From Stichopus chloronotus (lineage: Eukaryota > Echinodermata > Holothuroidea > Aspidochirotida > Stichopodidae): a DNA stretch of 64,000 bases. Positions 12,035-25,240 of the stretch are shown here, one piece after another. The position numbers and the translations under genes were made by a program. Numbering within the stretch: the stretch's first letter is position 1; each line of letters begins with the position of its first letter. The DNA lies in the NCBI GenBank assembly GCA_021234535.1, contig CM037848.1:9376444-9440443 (forward strand), given 5' to 3'. The notes beneath the pieces were generated by a model that ran no database searches, was not told where the DNA came from, and saw only the letters and a program-made list of their open reading frames with translations.

Positions 12035-13378
12035 CTGAAAAAAGATGGAAAAAAGTATGATTTCAAAAGAAAATTCAAGAGGGATGGACAAAAACTGAGC
12101 TACCCTGACAAGGGCGAAGTGAAGGCAACATCAGGAAATTGATTTAAACTTCAACAATTTATTCTGCCATTCAAAAGGTACAGTAGGTACAGTAGCATGA
12201 TATGGGGATTCAATGCCTCATTTATCCCTAACCACTCTCCCTCCCTTTGACTTTGCCTCAATTTCCTGTCACTACATACCCCACCGTGACCCTCCGTATT
12301 CCCCACAACTCAGCGGTGTGGTTATTCACTAGTAACTACATACCTACCCCTTCCTCAACCCCTTTACTCAGCCCTATGAGGGAACCAAGGTTGAGAGGGC
12401 ACAGTGTCAGAACGGATTTTAAGTACATTTAACCACGTCAAATTGAATGCATTAGTGTAATCAATTATACATCTACAAAATGAATCCATATTCTATTCCT
12501 TCCACATTGGAATCTTTTCTCTCACTCTTTTCCTTTGGTCAACTAAAACTGATTTTTTTTTTTGTGGTTTTTGAGAGTGAATTATGATACAGGTCAGTGG
12601 GTGATAAATAAAGGCAGAGAATATACAGGGTACCTCATGCATCCCAGAAATCTCAGGCATCTAAGGTTCTTCAGGTTTCACCTGAGTAAAAAACTGACAT
12701 TTTGATACTCAACTTTCTAAACTATTCCCTAATCCCTGTTAGTCAGCATATTAATTGTTAATTCTCACTCTAACACTTTTTTCAAACAATTTGTTAAGGA
12801 CAGCAACATCTGTAATTTAATGGCATGCAACATTTAACAACGATTATTAGAAAAGAAGACTTAAGGATCTGAGGGCAAAAAACGTGTACATCATGAGAGA
12901 TTCAAGGGAAAGTCAATTAAATGAGGGTGAGCCTAGCCTTACATGGCGCACTTTGAGCTGAACAGTGGGGTGTAAAAATATGTACACGATAATTGTCAAT
13001 TCTCACCCTCAAATTATTCTACATTAGTGTGAAAGGGCAACAACATCATCTGTATAGTAGCTTAAACACCAACCAAAAATTAGTCCCACTCTGCCCCTTT
13101 TTTGGAAGATTTCTTTGAGAATCCCACCATTCCATTGCCAAATTTGGAATCTCAAACACAAACCCTAATCTGGGGTTTCGATGAAAAATTACACCATCTT
13201 GTGGAAAAAGTTTTGGAAATGGTTTTCAGATGCTTGGCAGTTGGCGACATCTGTTCGCTCTCCTAATCAGCTACAGAGGGTAGTTGACAGAGCTTTAGTC
13301 ACATGACAAATGTAGCTTTGTTGATAGAAATGTAAATGATAGAAACTTATTCGGAAGGATGAGACAAAAGAAACTTAC
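12035..13378. other. Tensin intron, 1.3 kb
   Basis: Phase-2 intron between tensin exons. A segment at 12295-12330 (ccccacaactc...gtgtgg...attcac) closely resembles 47629-47662, so an old dispersed repeat is present. No gene is seen inside it. Confidence 0.8.
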
Positions 13379-13440
13379 TTTATGGTTGTTTTAACTTCAA
13401 CTCCAGGTGACATCATTTTGTATTTCCTTTCTTCAGCGTT
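13379..13440 (-). CDS. TNS: Tensin, N-terminal extension exon (Lys/Met-rich linker)
   Basis: This 62-nt exon has 20 codons plus two bases and begins in phase 0. The acceptor is ttttttgtcacag; the donor is ATAAA|GTAAGT. It encodes N-A-E-E-R-K-Y-K-M-M, then S-P-G-V-E-V-K-T-T-I-K. The final AA joins the first A of exon 11967-12034 to give a Lys codon, so phase is preserved across a 1.3-kb intron. It lies just before the phosphatase domain, where vertebrate tensins are variable, so no family motif is expected. Support comes from two canonical splice sites, exact phase fit and charged coding-like content rather than homology. Confidence 0.82.
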
Positions 13441-15758
13441 CTGTGACAAAAAAAGGTAAATGAGATGCACATACCATGGCAAATAATTACAGCTCTTACA
13501 TCAGACCCAAAACTGACCGCAAGATACCCCCTTTGTCTTTGAACTGCAACGATTTTGCCCTACGTGAAGCGATATTCTTTTTGTCCCCATTCAATTCGCA
13601 GAAACTCAGCATTTCTTCTGATGTCATAAATTTGTTTTTGAACTGTTGAACTTTTTGAATTAATACAGAGCCGTACGACAAAACTTGGAAATGGTAAATA
13701 TACCACTCCTTGGATTGATACAGGAGAACTTTTCTTCAGACTTCCTACCTTTCTTCAAAACCGTAAGTAACACAAGACTTATGTCATATTAAAGTTCTGT
13801 CTTCCTAATGGAACGGAGGAGGATCTTGGAGATTCTCTTTCGACTGATGTGAGAATCTTTAATATCGGTTGAAAGAGACAGCACTAACTTTGTGAGAATT
13901 AGCCGACAGGGTAGCGAAAAGTGTTTTGCAATGCCTCGACCAAGCCAGGAATTGCATAGCCATATACAGAGAGCGTTCATCACAGTCGGCGTGGGCTCCT
14001 CCTAGCTATAATTTGCACAGGTAAAACCGCAAAAGATTAGACGACGTCACACATGAATTACTGTAAAGTGCCATCAGGAGAGAGATAACTGTATCAAAGG
14101 TTTCCATAATGATGATAAAAAGATTGCATGTTTTTCTATCTTGCTCACTCCTCCATTTCTTTTGTGTGTGTGTTTTGTTTTCTTTTGTTGGTGGGGCAGC
14201 AATACCTGACTAGTTTCATTGATACTGCAGTGTATAGCACTGTACCGCAAGGTGTATAACAAAGGCACCAAATTTTACTTGAAGCCCTACCAAGAAAATG
14301 AACTGGAACCACCGTACACTTTAGTGCGATTCATCTTTCTGTGATTTACTACGGTACATCCTCAACCGCAGCCAAGTAGAACCCACATGTTTATTTGTGC
14401 AAAGCAAATGTCACGCATAATGTTCAAAATGGTTGATGCTTACACAAGTTATCTCAGCAAATACAATATTCTGTGAAGTCAATGTTAGCTCTCATTGCAG
14501 TCCAAATACATACCTGTACTTTGGATCATCTTTTTATTACCCTTAAATTTATGAACTCGATAGGGCATGGATTTAGACAGAAATTCCTGCTATATTACTG
14601 CTATCATCTCAGAGAGTAAAATCTGACATTTAAACCTGACATTATCACACACCTGATTGTATACCTGATATGGTAGTGAACCATTGCCGGAAGCTAGGCA
14701 GAACTTTCTGCTAACTCAATTGTAAAGTCAGCCAATTTCAGAAAAGTGTTTGTGTACACTATAACGACCACGCAGAAGAAACCAGTGTGGTGCTTGCTTC
14801 AAGGGGTGGAACCCACCTTGTGGGCTCAAGAGGGGAGGTGGAGCCATTGGAAAATGTATGCATAGTCGCAGCTGCATAGACAAGTCCTTAGTTACAGCTC
14901 ACTCAAAGGTGGAACTTACAGCTGCTATCCAAATCTCCACCAATGAAGAACACAATGGTTAAAAAAAAAAAAAAATTGGGACACTAAATTAAGTAAATTT
15001 TGACATACCTAAACTCTACAGATAAACCTTTTGACCAACTGCAAGTAATTCCAGATACATCAGCACTTGACTTCAGCTATTGAAATCAAGTTGTTGACCT
15101 CAGGTCAAGTTGCTGATCTCAGGTACATGACCTGACATGTACTTTGACCTTGAAGGACATTTTGACTACTAACTTGAGCACTAACATAAAGTGACATGAA
15201 ATCAGTGATGGGGAAACAAATGTTATTTCCTGGTAAGGAAGTCTTGGTATACCATAATTTCTTATATAATGTTTGTGCCAGATTAGGTAAATTTCTCTCA
15301 AGGACCAAAGTTCTTTCCAGAAATACATGAAAGTCCCAGAAACGAGCCTAGCTATGAACTTTTTCCACCCATACCTACCACATACTTTTACCATCAGGAT
15401 ACTTTTTAGTTTGTAACTGTCCTGTTATACTGTCTACAAGATTTCAGGACTGACCATGTAAGTTGCGTGTCAATTCACACCCCTTACAGATTTCGCATTA
15501 AAGTATTTAGTATTAAAGTATTTATATTAAAGCATTAAAGTATTTTAGTATCTTAAAGTATATTAAAGCATATAAAGTATTTATATTAAAGCATTAAAGT
15601 ATTTATTTTCTGTGTCCTTTGACCAGTTTTTCTCCCATCCTGCCTGCAATTCCCACACCCCATCAAAGGACCATATATAGGGAATTTAGAAGTCTGCGTT
15701 TCCATAAGGGACCGCTTCATGGCATGTTCTTGTTATATTGACCATGTTCTGTACTCAC
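13441..15758. other. Tensin intron, 2.3 kb
   Basis: Phase-0 intron between tensin extension exons. It includes an AT-rich minisatellite (15496-15603). A minus-strand ATG frame of 18 codons (M-P-Y-R-V-H-K-F) ends at a good donor (ACAG|GTATGT) at about 14513, but its phase fits neither adjacent tensin exon, so I did not call it. Confidence 0.72.
15496..15603. repeat. AT-rich minisatellite (ttaaagtatt)
   Basis: Repeated attaaagtattta blocks with variable spacing over about 110 bp. Confidence 0.9.
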
Positions 15759-15800
15759 CCTTTGGTTCAATGCTGTCTGTTTGATTTCTTCATTCCGTAA
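15759..15800 (-). CDS. TNS: Tensin, short N-terminal extension exon (charged, helix-forming)
   Basis: This 42-nt exon is exactly 14 codons, phase 0 at both ends, so it could be included or skipped without shifting frame. The acceptor is ctttgtgtctttcag; the donor is AAAGG|GTGAGT. It reads L-R-N-E-E-I-K-Q-T-A-L-N-Q-R and runs on into N-A-E-E-R-K of exon 13379-13440, giving a stretch of about 24 residues with helix-favouring, charged composition. I do not recognise this extension in vertebrate tensins. The next exon upstream must also end in phase 0; candidates at 39737-39768 and 51328-51367 are listed separately. Confidence 0.75.
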
Positions 15801-17757
15801 CTGAAAGACACAAAGAAGGATGAAGAGAGCTTTTAAAGTAGAGGAAAGTATTTACCAAAACCAACCAAAAAGTCTGCAGTCACTTTAATATAGTCTTGCG
15901 TGGATGTCCACACTAAATAGCACGAGAATCAGAACAGCTACCCCACAATATGTACATTTAGGATTCCCATGAGGATATTGTGGCAGTAAGACCTTACATG
16001 TTGATTTACGTAGTCCCTCCTAAAAAAATCCACATGAAATTTATCGCAACTCACGATCTAAGGTTGCAAATGGGTCTCTGGGAAAACTCTTCTTTTTTTT
16101 TTTTTTTGCAAGAAGTCTATATCTTAATCGCCAGTTATTTGTGTTATTACATGTACCATTCATTTAGAAGTCACTATACCTTAAATGTCTCACAACACTA
16201 ACCGTCCCATTTAATGAGACTCTTTACACCATAACCGTCCCGGCATTGAATATGGTCTCCGAACTACTTCGAAGAAACACTAAGTATACACAAGTCACAT
16301 ATGCCGTAACAGAATGGGCCACTTTGTCCTTTTCATCTGTTTATGTAATACCTTTAAAATAATTGACAAGTTTATTGCAAATTATGAATCTGTCATAAAT
16401 TGAGGCATTTATACTACAATGCATTGCGATGAGAAAGATTTACTGACAAACCATTATCAATTAATACTGACTCCCGCTTTTTCGAAAAGCTGCATTTTAA
16501 CTGTGTTTTTCTGTCAACTGATAGCGGACGCTTGCCACACTTTGGCTGATTCAATGCTTTCCACCTTTTTTTTCTCTGTGCAAGACGTTAAAGATGGTAT
16601 TACAATGTCACACTTTGACATACCTAGTATAAACTGAATCTCTTCTACCACATGAAGCCAAATATCACTGCTGCATCTAAGAAACATTTCCCAGTTTCCC
16701 ACTATGTGTCAAAAACAATAAGTCTCACATAGTGTGAATCTACTGTCATTCCACTAAAATCAAGTTCGGCTGATATAAAGCAGTTCCTGTCCCTGTTTTC
16801 TTGTTCTTGCAGCCAGCTACCATACACTTTCCAGCAAACTTGTCAATGATACATTTGTCCATCATGCTTTTTTCTTGTTTTTCTTTTGAAGGGGGGATAA
16901 AACGTGGCAACCAAGGAAATCACTTGCTTCCACATGTTACCGCTCCAGGGAAATATGAGAGGCAGAGGAAAGGTTACATTTGTGAGAATAATCCATGATA
17001 AAAAAAAAAAAATGTGATGTGTGAGATGAATCAATACCTGGCGTGCACATCTGACATAACATCTCCTTTTGATCTGTTGAGATGCTCTCACTCACGGTAA
17101 ACTCAGCTTAAGATCTCATTCTCTGAATGTTCATTTAGATCATTTGAATCGAACGAGAACAGGGTAAGTGATCTTCCGACCACCGTATCAAATGGCTGTC
17201 GGGCATCAAAATTGATGTTAGATCGAAAGACATCGTTCAAAGTGCTTGTCGATGCTTCAGAGCATTAATATTTCAGCAGTCAAGTTGACAAACAGTGCTT
17301 ATTTTAAAGCCTATCATATTCTAGTGTACAGCCACGTTTCTTTTTTGTAAAATGGATCAAATTCTCCCTGCGGAGGAGACGGGGCAGAGGGAAAGGAGTG
17401 AGGGGATGGGTTTACCTAGTGCAAAATATCACAGGATAGCACATACACTGTGGTCTGAAGCGTTCAGAGGAAAGTATGACACAATATTACTAAAATGCAA
17501 TGTTTGTGTCTCAAACGAAGCTTGACTTTACTTCCTGACTTGATTCAGATCAAATTTTGAGTTTTTTCATTGTTTTTTTTTTTAATGTTTCAATTATTTT
17601 TTGTTTCCACAATTAACATATTTTTACATGATTATGGACCAATTGTGCCAAATTAATCGACAAGTCTGATGACTTCTGGCAAGAGAAACATGCTGCATAT
17701 TATGCACTCTGTGGAGGTTGAGTTAACTCAAAGATGTTGTCAATCAACACTTATTAA

Positions 17758-18093
17758 AGGGAAATAGGGCATTTAGAATACACCAACATGACATACAATC
17801 ATTATCATTGTTAAACCATTCAGTGTCATCAATAAACATCTACCAAAGCTTCATCTCCTCAAAACATTATGCATGTGATGAGTAATGGAAGATGCATCAT
17901 TTGAATTCTGAAAAGTTTGGGTGAACAAATTAGTGTTGAGTAAGAAATAACTGAATTTCTATCTGTGAGAAGCTTATTTCTTGAAAGGAAGGCTACTGTC
18001 CTTCCTTATTTTGAAAAATCTATCATTCTACGTCCACAAACATTGGTTTCAAAAATATGGATGTTTTCTCTAAAACAAACGCCCTATTTCCCT
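17758..18093. mobile_element. TTAA-flanked MITE, copy 1 (complete)
   Basis: This 336-bp element lies between TTAA duplications at 17754-17757 and 18094-18097. Its ends are inverted repeats starting AGGGAAATAGGGC, 13 bp perfect. No coding capacity. The TTAA target suggests mobilisation by a piggyBac-like transposase, which is an inference from target site only. Confidence 0.85.
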
Positions 18094-20554
18094 TTAAGTG
18101 AATAAGAAAAGAACTCAAGTATCCATTGATTACCAGTCATTTAATGTACAATGGTGAAACAAATCTAACGTCAGGCTTTTGTGACCTGAAATACCAATGT
18201 CTAACTGTTTGCACCAAAATAACATCAGGTGTAAACTATGAAAGCTTGAATTATTGCATTTGCACAGAAATTGTGTCATCAATGTACTTTTGAGACAAAC
18301 GAAGCGACAAAACTTTCAACAGGAGGTGCATGCTATCTGTACATTTGACACTTAGATGCAGAAGATTTCATCTGCGACCCTCCGTCTTCTTTAAGAGTGC
18401 AGTATAATATTACTTTCTTATATAGTAAGCTATCAATCTTTCAGCCATTTCCACATTTATATGGTTTTGAAGCAGCAGTAGCTTATGCTGGCGAAACAAA
18501 ATCATATGGAAGAATGTTCAAGGCTTTGAGACTAGTAAAGTTAAAGGCGACCATCCACTATGTCGCCTAAAGAGTGCTCACAGTACAGTAGCTCATTTTA
18601 ACAGCCACTAGATTCAGTCATTAAACCACTGGCCAAACAAAGTCAAAGACAATGAATGGACTTTATCCTTGGTTGTAATTTGAAACAGTTAATTAATCTT
18701 GACATATAAACCATTCAATGAAATCTTGAACGTAATTGCTTTGTTTGGGTGTCGCAGCATGAAAAGGAAAACAAAACAACTGGCTTGATAGTGTCATAGT
18801 CCGATCATCAGGTATACTCGCCAAAGGGCAATTAAGGGGCACTACTGTGCATGGTCTCATGAGGTTGGATTTACTGCAATGGGCAGTATGTATCAGTCCA
18901 ATGATCTTGGAAATATATACTCTGTACATGATTACTATATAGATATTTAAGGGCAGTGGGCAAGTTTCGATCTAAACGGCGAAAACGTCAGATATCAATA
19001 ACAAATTACCGCAACAAAGTTGACACTACTGTACATGGGGAAAAAATAGTCCTGCTTTCATTGTACAGTCTACTGTATGGTAGTGGCACAGCTAGAACCT
19101 CAAAAGAAAACAAGACTTGGTTAATAAATAATCCCATTATTAATAAATCCTATGACATCCTGTAGTTACGGAAGATTTTAATTTCTATGCTTAAAATTAC
19201 TAAAACTAATGTGACGGCAATATAAAACTGACAGATCCCTGCATCAAGTTATAGAGCATGTACTGGATCTGCAGATGTCAAAGGATCACAAGACATAAAT
19301 TGGTCCTAATCCTTTGCATGTTTTTTTTTTAATCTATTTTTTTAATTTTTACTAACTGCATAATTCAGTGTCATATGTTACTGCTGTTTCCATGACAACT
19401 CACATACGATCCAATCAGCACTTTACACGAGTTGCCGCTTCATCTAGCCGACTAATGTAACACATGTTGCACACATTTTCGTTCAATACTATTTTGTGTG
19501 CTGTCATCATAAAGCAATTAATCCTGCTAAATGTCTTGCATGCAGTAGCTTAAATATTCTTGTTCACTGTGACTTGCCAAAATGTATTCAAATGTAGAAA
19601 ACAGTGAAATTGGGGTATCCTGATTTTCATAAATAGGAACAGCTGCAAGCACTGTAGTCCACCAATCCTAGCTACAGTACCACTTCTTTCCAACGTGTGA
19701 GAAATTTCATAGAGGATTAAAACAAGCCACTGCATTTCAAGAACTTCACAGCGATCGCGAATCAATGTGAGATACCGTATAACAAAGGATGCATGTACCT
19801 ATCACATTAATCTCATATTTTTCTGATTTTCTGATCAATTTGCCTAAATTATACGAACCTGCGGTTTCCAGGAAACATTATGGAAGTCCCAATCACTGAT
19901 TTAAAAGCAATTAGAGCAAAGTGATGGGTCATACACCAACTTGCAAATGCAGCCTGGCAGGATGCTACCATGAATAATGAAATTCCAAATATTGAACTCA
20001 GAAAGTTCCATACATGGAGACAATTAATACTATTTGAATAAGTCCACGGAAGAGCACAGCTATATGATTTCTGTACAGTGCTAGAGTATGATTTTTATAT
20101 TTCCCATCAGGTACAGTGCCTTGTTAAAATTCCAACCGGACACTAAAACAGGATGAAAACTTGAACTCTCTTGTATATATCCTTCCTCCTGTGTATCCTC
20201 ACATGCGATTAAATCATGATTGAATTTTATACTAGATGCAGTAATTGCAAAAAATATTTTAACACACAATTTCAGTTGGAATACTATGCCTCATACAATT
20301 CTGGGTCCTTATACACACGTCAATCTTGCATCTGTGACTATAATTACGCTCAAATTTGCCTGCAGGTCCTTTACAAGTTACAGTCCAATTATCTTGTCCT
20401 AATTATTTGAGAAGTGGTACGTGTTTGATGGCACACTATTTAGGTCCTTGAGTTTTTGCTGCGGAACTTCATATCATCAGATCTGCAGGAGGACTTAGTC
20501 AATTTTATCTGTTGAACCGAACACTGATCGGCTGATGATGTGCAAAACTTGCAG

Positions 20555-20601
20555 GCTACAGCGAAAGCACACATTCTTAAGGAACGTGATCAGAAGTACA
20601 G
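20555..20601 (+). CDS. Candidate plus-strand internal exon, unidentified
   Basis: 47 nt between an acceptor aaaacttgcag and a donor ACAG|GTAACA. One frame reads A-T-A-K-A-H-I-L-K-E-R-D-Q-K-Y, which looks coding; a second is also open. The pyrimidine tract is poor and no confirmed neighbour exists. Confidence 0.15.
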
Positions 20602-22856
20602 GTAACAAGCTTCTTACAAAAGTTAAAATATTTCTTTCGAGATGAAGCTCGACTGGAAACAATTTTCTTTAAATGTAAAAATCTTTTGAAATGTCATCCT
20701 GGTAGCTGCTTCATCTCTCTTGCCAGATAATCATGGGCTTTGATGGCTGTGGCCCCAACATGAAAAGGCCTGAAAATATAGTGCCAGTAAAATTAAACCC
20801 TAGTCATGCTTCCGCTGGTCCAATAAAAACGTGCAACCATCCGTCTTGGATGTGGTTGGCTTGTCAGATTGCTGTGAGCTTTTCAGAGATAAAAAAAAAT
20901 TAGGAGCGGTTAAGTGTAACTTCCGCAGTCTCATGATGTTGCAATTAATTCCCATGAATGACCAACACGAAGAAGAATTGTAAATGACCCCTCTGCTGAG
21001 TATAATCCAGGCCTGGTATCATCACAGTGAGTCTACTGAGACACACCCCAACCAAGGGAGCTCCTATGAGAGTAGCATCTCCCTGCTCCAACCATTGAAA
21101 CCTTACATATGTCTGTGCACTTTGGCTAAAATCTCAAATGTGGAGGGAAATAAAAATATGGTGAGAAGAACTTACATTTGATTCCTTTGGACTACATGCA
21201 AACAAGCATCTGCAATGGATTACACAACATCTCACAAATACACCATACACAGTAAATAGAGTTCAGCTGTTCAAAGCTCCAACAAAAATATCCCAACTCC
21301 AGTCTAGATAAAATCACTCGTGTAAACAAAGTACATGCAGTCTGCTCTCACGCTGAGGCTTGGCTTGCTATGATGAGCTTTGCTTAAAGACCAACTTGAA
21401 TGAACAGTATGCAACTTTTCATCTTTTCCACCCCAAGAGCTTCACTTTTACACCTATCTTGTGATTCGCCATTCCAAAATGTACAGCAAGATAAGCAAGT
21501 TGTACATACAGTGTCAGAGGGCCAAGTCAGACATGGAAGGCCTGTGTGTGTTAAAGAGCTTGGTGCATGTTTTGACATTTAATCTCCTACCTGATTGATC
21601 AGTTTACATTCAAAGTTCAAAGTCAAACAATTCGTAGAAGCTAAATCAAAAGGGGACATTTACACAGTGCAAATGTTTAAGCAGGCAGGAGGTACCCTTG
21701 TAGAACATGTACTAGGCCTACAGCTGAACGTTGTAAGGCAGGCAGGTATACATGGAAGAGGAATTATGATGGCACAGTTAATGAGTGAAAACGATGAACA
21801 AAATATTCGGTTTTTGGTCTCTAAGTGTGTATGAATTTGAGCTAACAATGGACAAACAGGGGAATAAATATCAAGTGAATGTCTTGATGGTTGAAACTGA
21901 CCAACTTGTAATTTTCACAGAGGATTAGGGAAGGAGTGGAGAAGGGCAAAAATGTTGTTCCCTTAGACCCTACTCAGGAAATAATAAAACAATGTTCACT
22001 GCAATACAGACATGCCAAAAAAAAGTTGCCTTTCAATGCCTTTTAAATTGCCTTTTTAATTACCCTTCAAATGCAATTTAAATGGAGACAATGCATTAAT
22101 TAGCAAATGCTTACTATATAGTTACATCCAGTTGTGAAAAACACAAATATTTGGACATGAAAGAGGTAGCTGGAAAAGGGTCGGGGGGGGGGGGGGGAAA
22201 TGGTGTTGGTGAGATGAAATAAATCAGCATGTTCACCAAATTAAATTAGCAGTACTGCAGCTACATGAATATGTATGAGCTAAGAAGTGGATCCATAAAT
22301 AACTGCTTCAAATGATATTGTAATGAATCAGAAAATCATAGCACTATGTTAAACAGTTCATTAGTGTTGGCAAAGGGGTAAGTACTGTATGAGGCTATCA
22401 ACTGTACTGAATCTGGCTCTGATGCTTTGGGTATTATAAAATGATAACAACAATCTGGGGATGGGGAGGTACCAGGGGGTTGGAAAAATTGCCCTCACAC
22501 ACTACTCCACCATTTCAAACACAGTTGAAACGAAATACATGTAAAACATGTCTTTTGTCTGAAATAACAGGTATACAAATTCATAATAAAATCGGCATGT
22601 CCTTGTTGTTGCTGTTTCTAACTAAATTTAAGGAAGAAATAACGAAGTTCAGTAAATAGTAATGTAATAAACTTCTCAACTAATTAGTGAATTTCATGAA
22701 AGACAACTCAACATGCCATTGCCTCGATGTAAACAAAACTTTGCAGGATCAAAGTTGAACATCATTCAACTGGCAGGCTGAGTGAGTGGTTTCCACCCCT
22801 CCCAAACAATATTCACCTGACAACTACCCCAGTAGTCTTCCTTTAACCCTTACCCT

Positions 22857-23005
22857 TTTCCTGAAAGAATTGTCAGGAAGAGTTGTCCTAGATGGAATTC
22901 TCCTGGTTGGGGGGTAGGTTCAGGTGAGAATTGGCTGGAAGAGGATTGTCCAAGGGAAAATTGAACAGGGGGTGGGGGGGGGAGGAATTGTCCAGGAGGA
23001 AGTTG
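22857..23005. repeat. Minisatellite with (g)gacaattcc-type units
   Basis: Irregular units around gaattgtccaggagg and related forms. The minus strand encodes a repetitive Pro-Gly-Gln phrase, which is a by-product. Matches 43980-44110 in the opposite orientation. Confidence 0.7.
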
Positions 23006-24604
23006 TCCGGTCACTGAGTGAGCGAGCATATACACTCAAACAGGCACACTAATTCTAATGCAACTATTTCCAAAACTTTTGCTGCACAGTATCACAAACA
23101 TTGAAGGAAAAAAAGGTATGATTTACAGCTCATTTATACTGTACAAATGCAATTACAGAGCAAGACATAAAATCATTTTTGAGACATGTGCAAGCTTGAG
23201 AACATCTTTCTTGATCATGCTGCACTATTTGGTGACAAAGCCTCCTGAATGTCACCGCTATTTTGAGAATATCTCTCGATTCTTGTCATATTTGTGAAAA
23301 AGTTTGCCAAACATCTGTAGCAAATTTAAATCAGGTCATTATCACTGACTGGGGTGATATCGTTATTTCTATCAGTGCTGAAAAGTGGGAGTTATTTGTT
23401 CATATGTAAACCAAGTTAATCTATGACTACCCATCCAAATTCTATTTTAGAATGTATGATTATTTCCCAAGCCATAGTATGACTCATGTATATACTGAAG
23501 TTTATCTCATAGTTTGCACTTTCGCTGTCAATTCATGAAACTTCATCCATAAACAGTAATATTTCGTTGACCTCATGGGTGACCTGGAGTCACTAAAGGT
23601 GTGAAAACACATTTCTCTCTTATGTATGTAAAAGTGGCCAAGATTCTGTACATCAAATATGTCAGTAGTGACATACAGTGCATATGCAGTGACATAAGTT
23701 GTAAACACTTGAGGCTAGCTTATTGGACATGCCCTACATTTAAACTTGTTTTCCGTGATTCCTAGCACTAAACAAGCTGTTGATATGGTCTTACCACCCT
23801 AAGAAAATGCAAGAAAAGTTGGCAGGAAATATTAAACTGTGAAGGTTTATGTGAGAGACAGTCATAATTGGGCAATCCGATCGAAAAAGTGTAAACTGTA
23901 AGCAGTAGCGATATTCCAAAAAGAAAATATCGATATATCGGCAACAAAATATACATAATATCGATATTATCGATAATTTCGCAGAACAGGTACACACAAT
24001 GTGCTACTGCACATATGGACCCAAATTGTGGGCTTAACACATGTTTTACGATACTTCAAAAAAAGAGCAGTTTGACTGACACAAAGTGTATTGAAACTTA
24101 TTTTTTTTCTACTTAATTTTCACCCCATCCTCGTATTCTCAAATGTTCCTTTCCCCATGTGAATTGTTTGAGGTGTATGTTTGCCTACTTCAACACGTTT
24201 TTACCCTATCCCGAACGCCTTCCCTGAATGTGTAACTTGTGAACCTACGCTCCGTAACTACTATACGAAAACAAAAGTGGCAGCTATTACTGTCTTTCAA
24301 CAGCACCTTGTACATTCGGTAAAAAAAAAAAACTGCTATGCATCGTATGCTCATCGTGCTACGCAAGGGGTATTTTGGTGAGATACTGGATATTCTCATG
24401 CACTGGTGTGTTGTTTTGGAAACCGACTGTCCAATCAGATCGCTCATCGCGAGCTACCAACAGGTGTTGTGGGCTGGGAAAGCTGGGGCAAGAGCCATAT
24501 ATGGATGTGAGCGTGAGCAGGCCGCCGCTTGCCTTCAGCACTGACCACGTGCAATCGCATGACTACAGATACTATAGTAGTTTCTCTGTATTATCGCCGT
24601 TTAT

Positions 24605-25240
24605 CAAACACGATAAAATACAGACTTTCTATAATATAGTCTCGCCGATAAATATCGGCGCAGTGAAAATACAGGTAAACATAGATACACAGACATTAGA
24701 GTAGTTTCTCTGTAAATAGATGCTCTTCTATAATATAGTCTCGTCGATAAATATCGGTGCGATGAAAATACGGATTTTCTAGTGCAGCGCATCGTGTTGC
24801 AAAACGATAAAATATAGACTTTTCTGTAAATATAGTCTGTGGATAAATATCGGGCAATGAAAATATAGGTTTTGGGGGAGTGAAATGTTTCATTATATGC
24901 GGGATTTGTGTGGCTTGTAACTGCGGGTCGTGCGGGATGCTGTACCACTGGGCGGCGTGTTAAAACGATATATAGACTTTTTCGGTAAATATAGTCTCGC
25001 AAATAAATATTGGTGTAATGAAAATATAGTTTCTCTGTGAGTGGAATGTGTGCGTCGTTTACGTACGGAAAGGGTTTATGTGGCTTTTACTGCAGGTCGC
25101 GCGATGTACTGGACTATTAGGGGACGTGCATAAAACGATAAATACAGACTTTTTCTGTAAATATAGTCTCGTAGATAAATATCGGTGCAATGAAAATATA
25201 GGTTTTCAGTGAGTAAAATGTGTGTACGTTACATCATGTG
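24605..25240. repeat. Tandem array (period about 165 bp) of paired hairpins
   Basis: Five units carry AGACT-loop-AGTCT followed at once by a second palindrome, perfect in the first unit (cgccgata-aa-tatcggcg at 24643-24660). The last three full units start at aaaacgat 24801, 24962 and 25132. Each unit ends in caatgaaaatatagg followed by a variable spacer. Stem positions change in a partly compensatory way between units. No coding frame is supported. Confidence 0.8.

Noticed and set aside
20985..21100. Minus-strand match to part of U2 snRNA (ttggagcagggagatg)
   Set aside because: Only a 16-base match plus ataggagct was noticed; the conserved 5' half of U2 (branch-pairing and Sm regions) is absent, so no snRNA gene is called.
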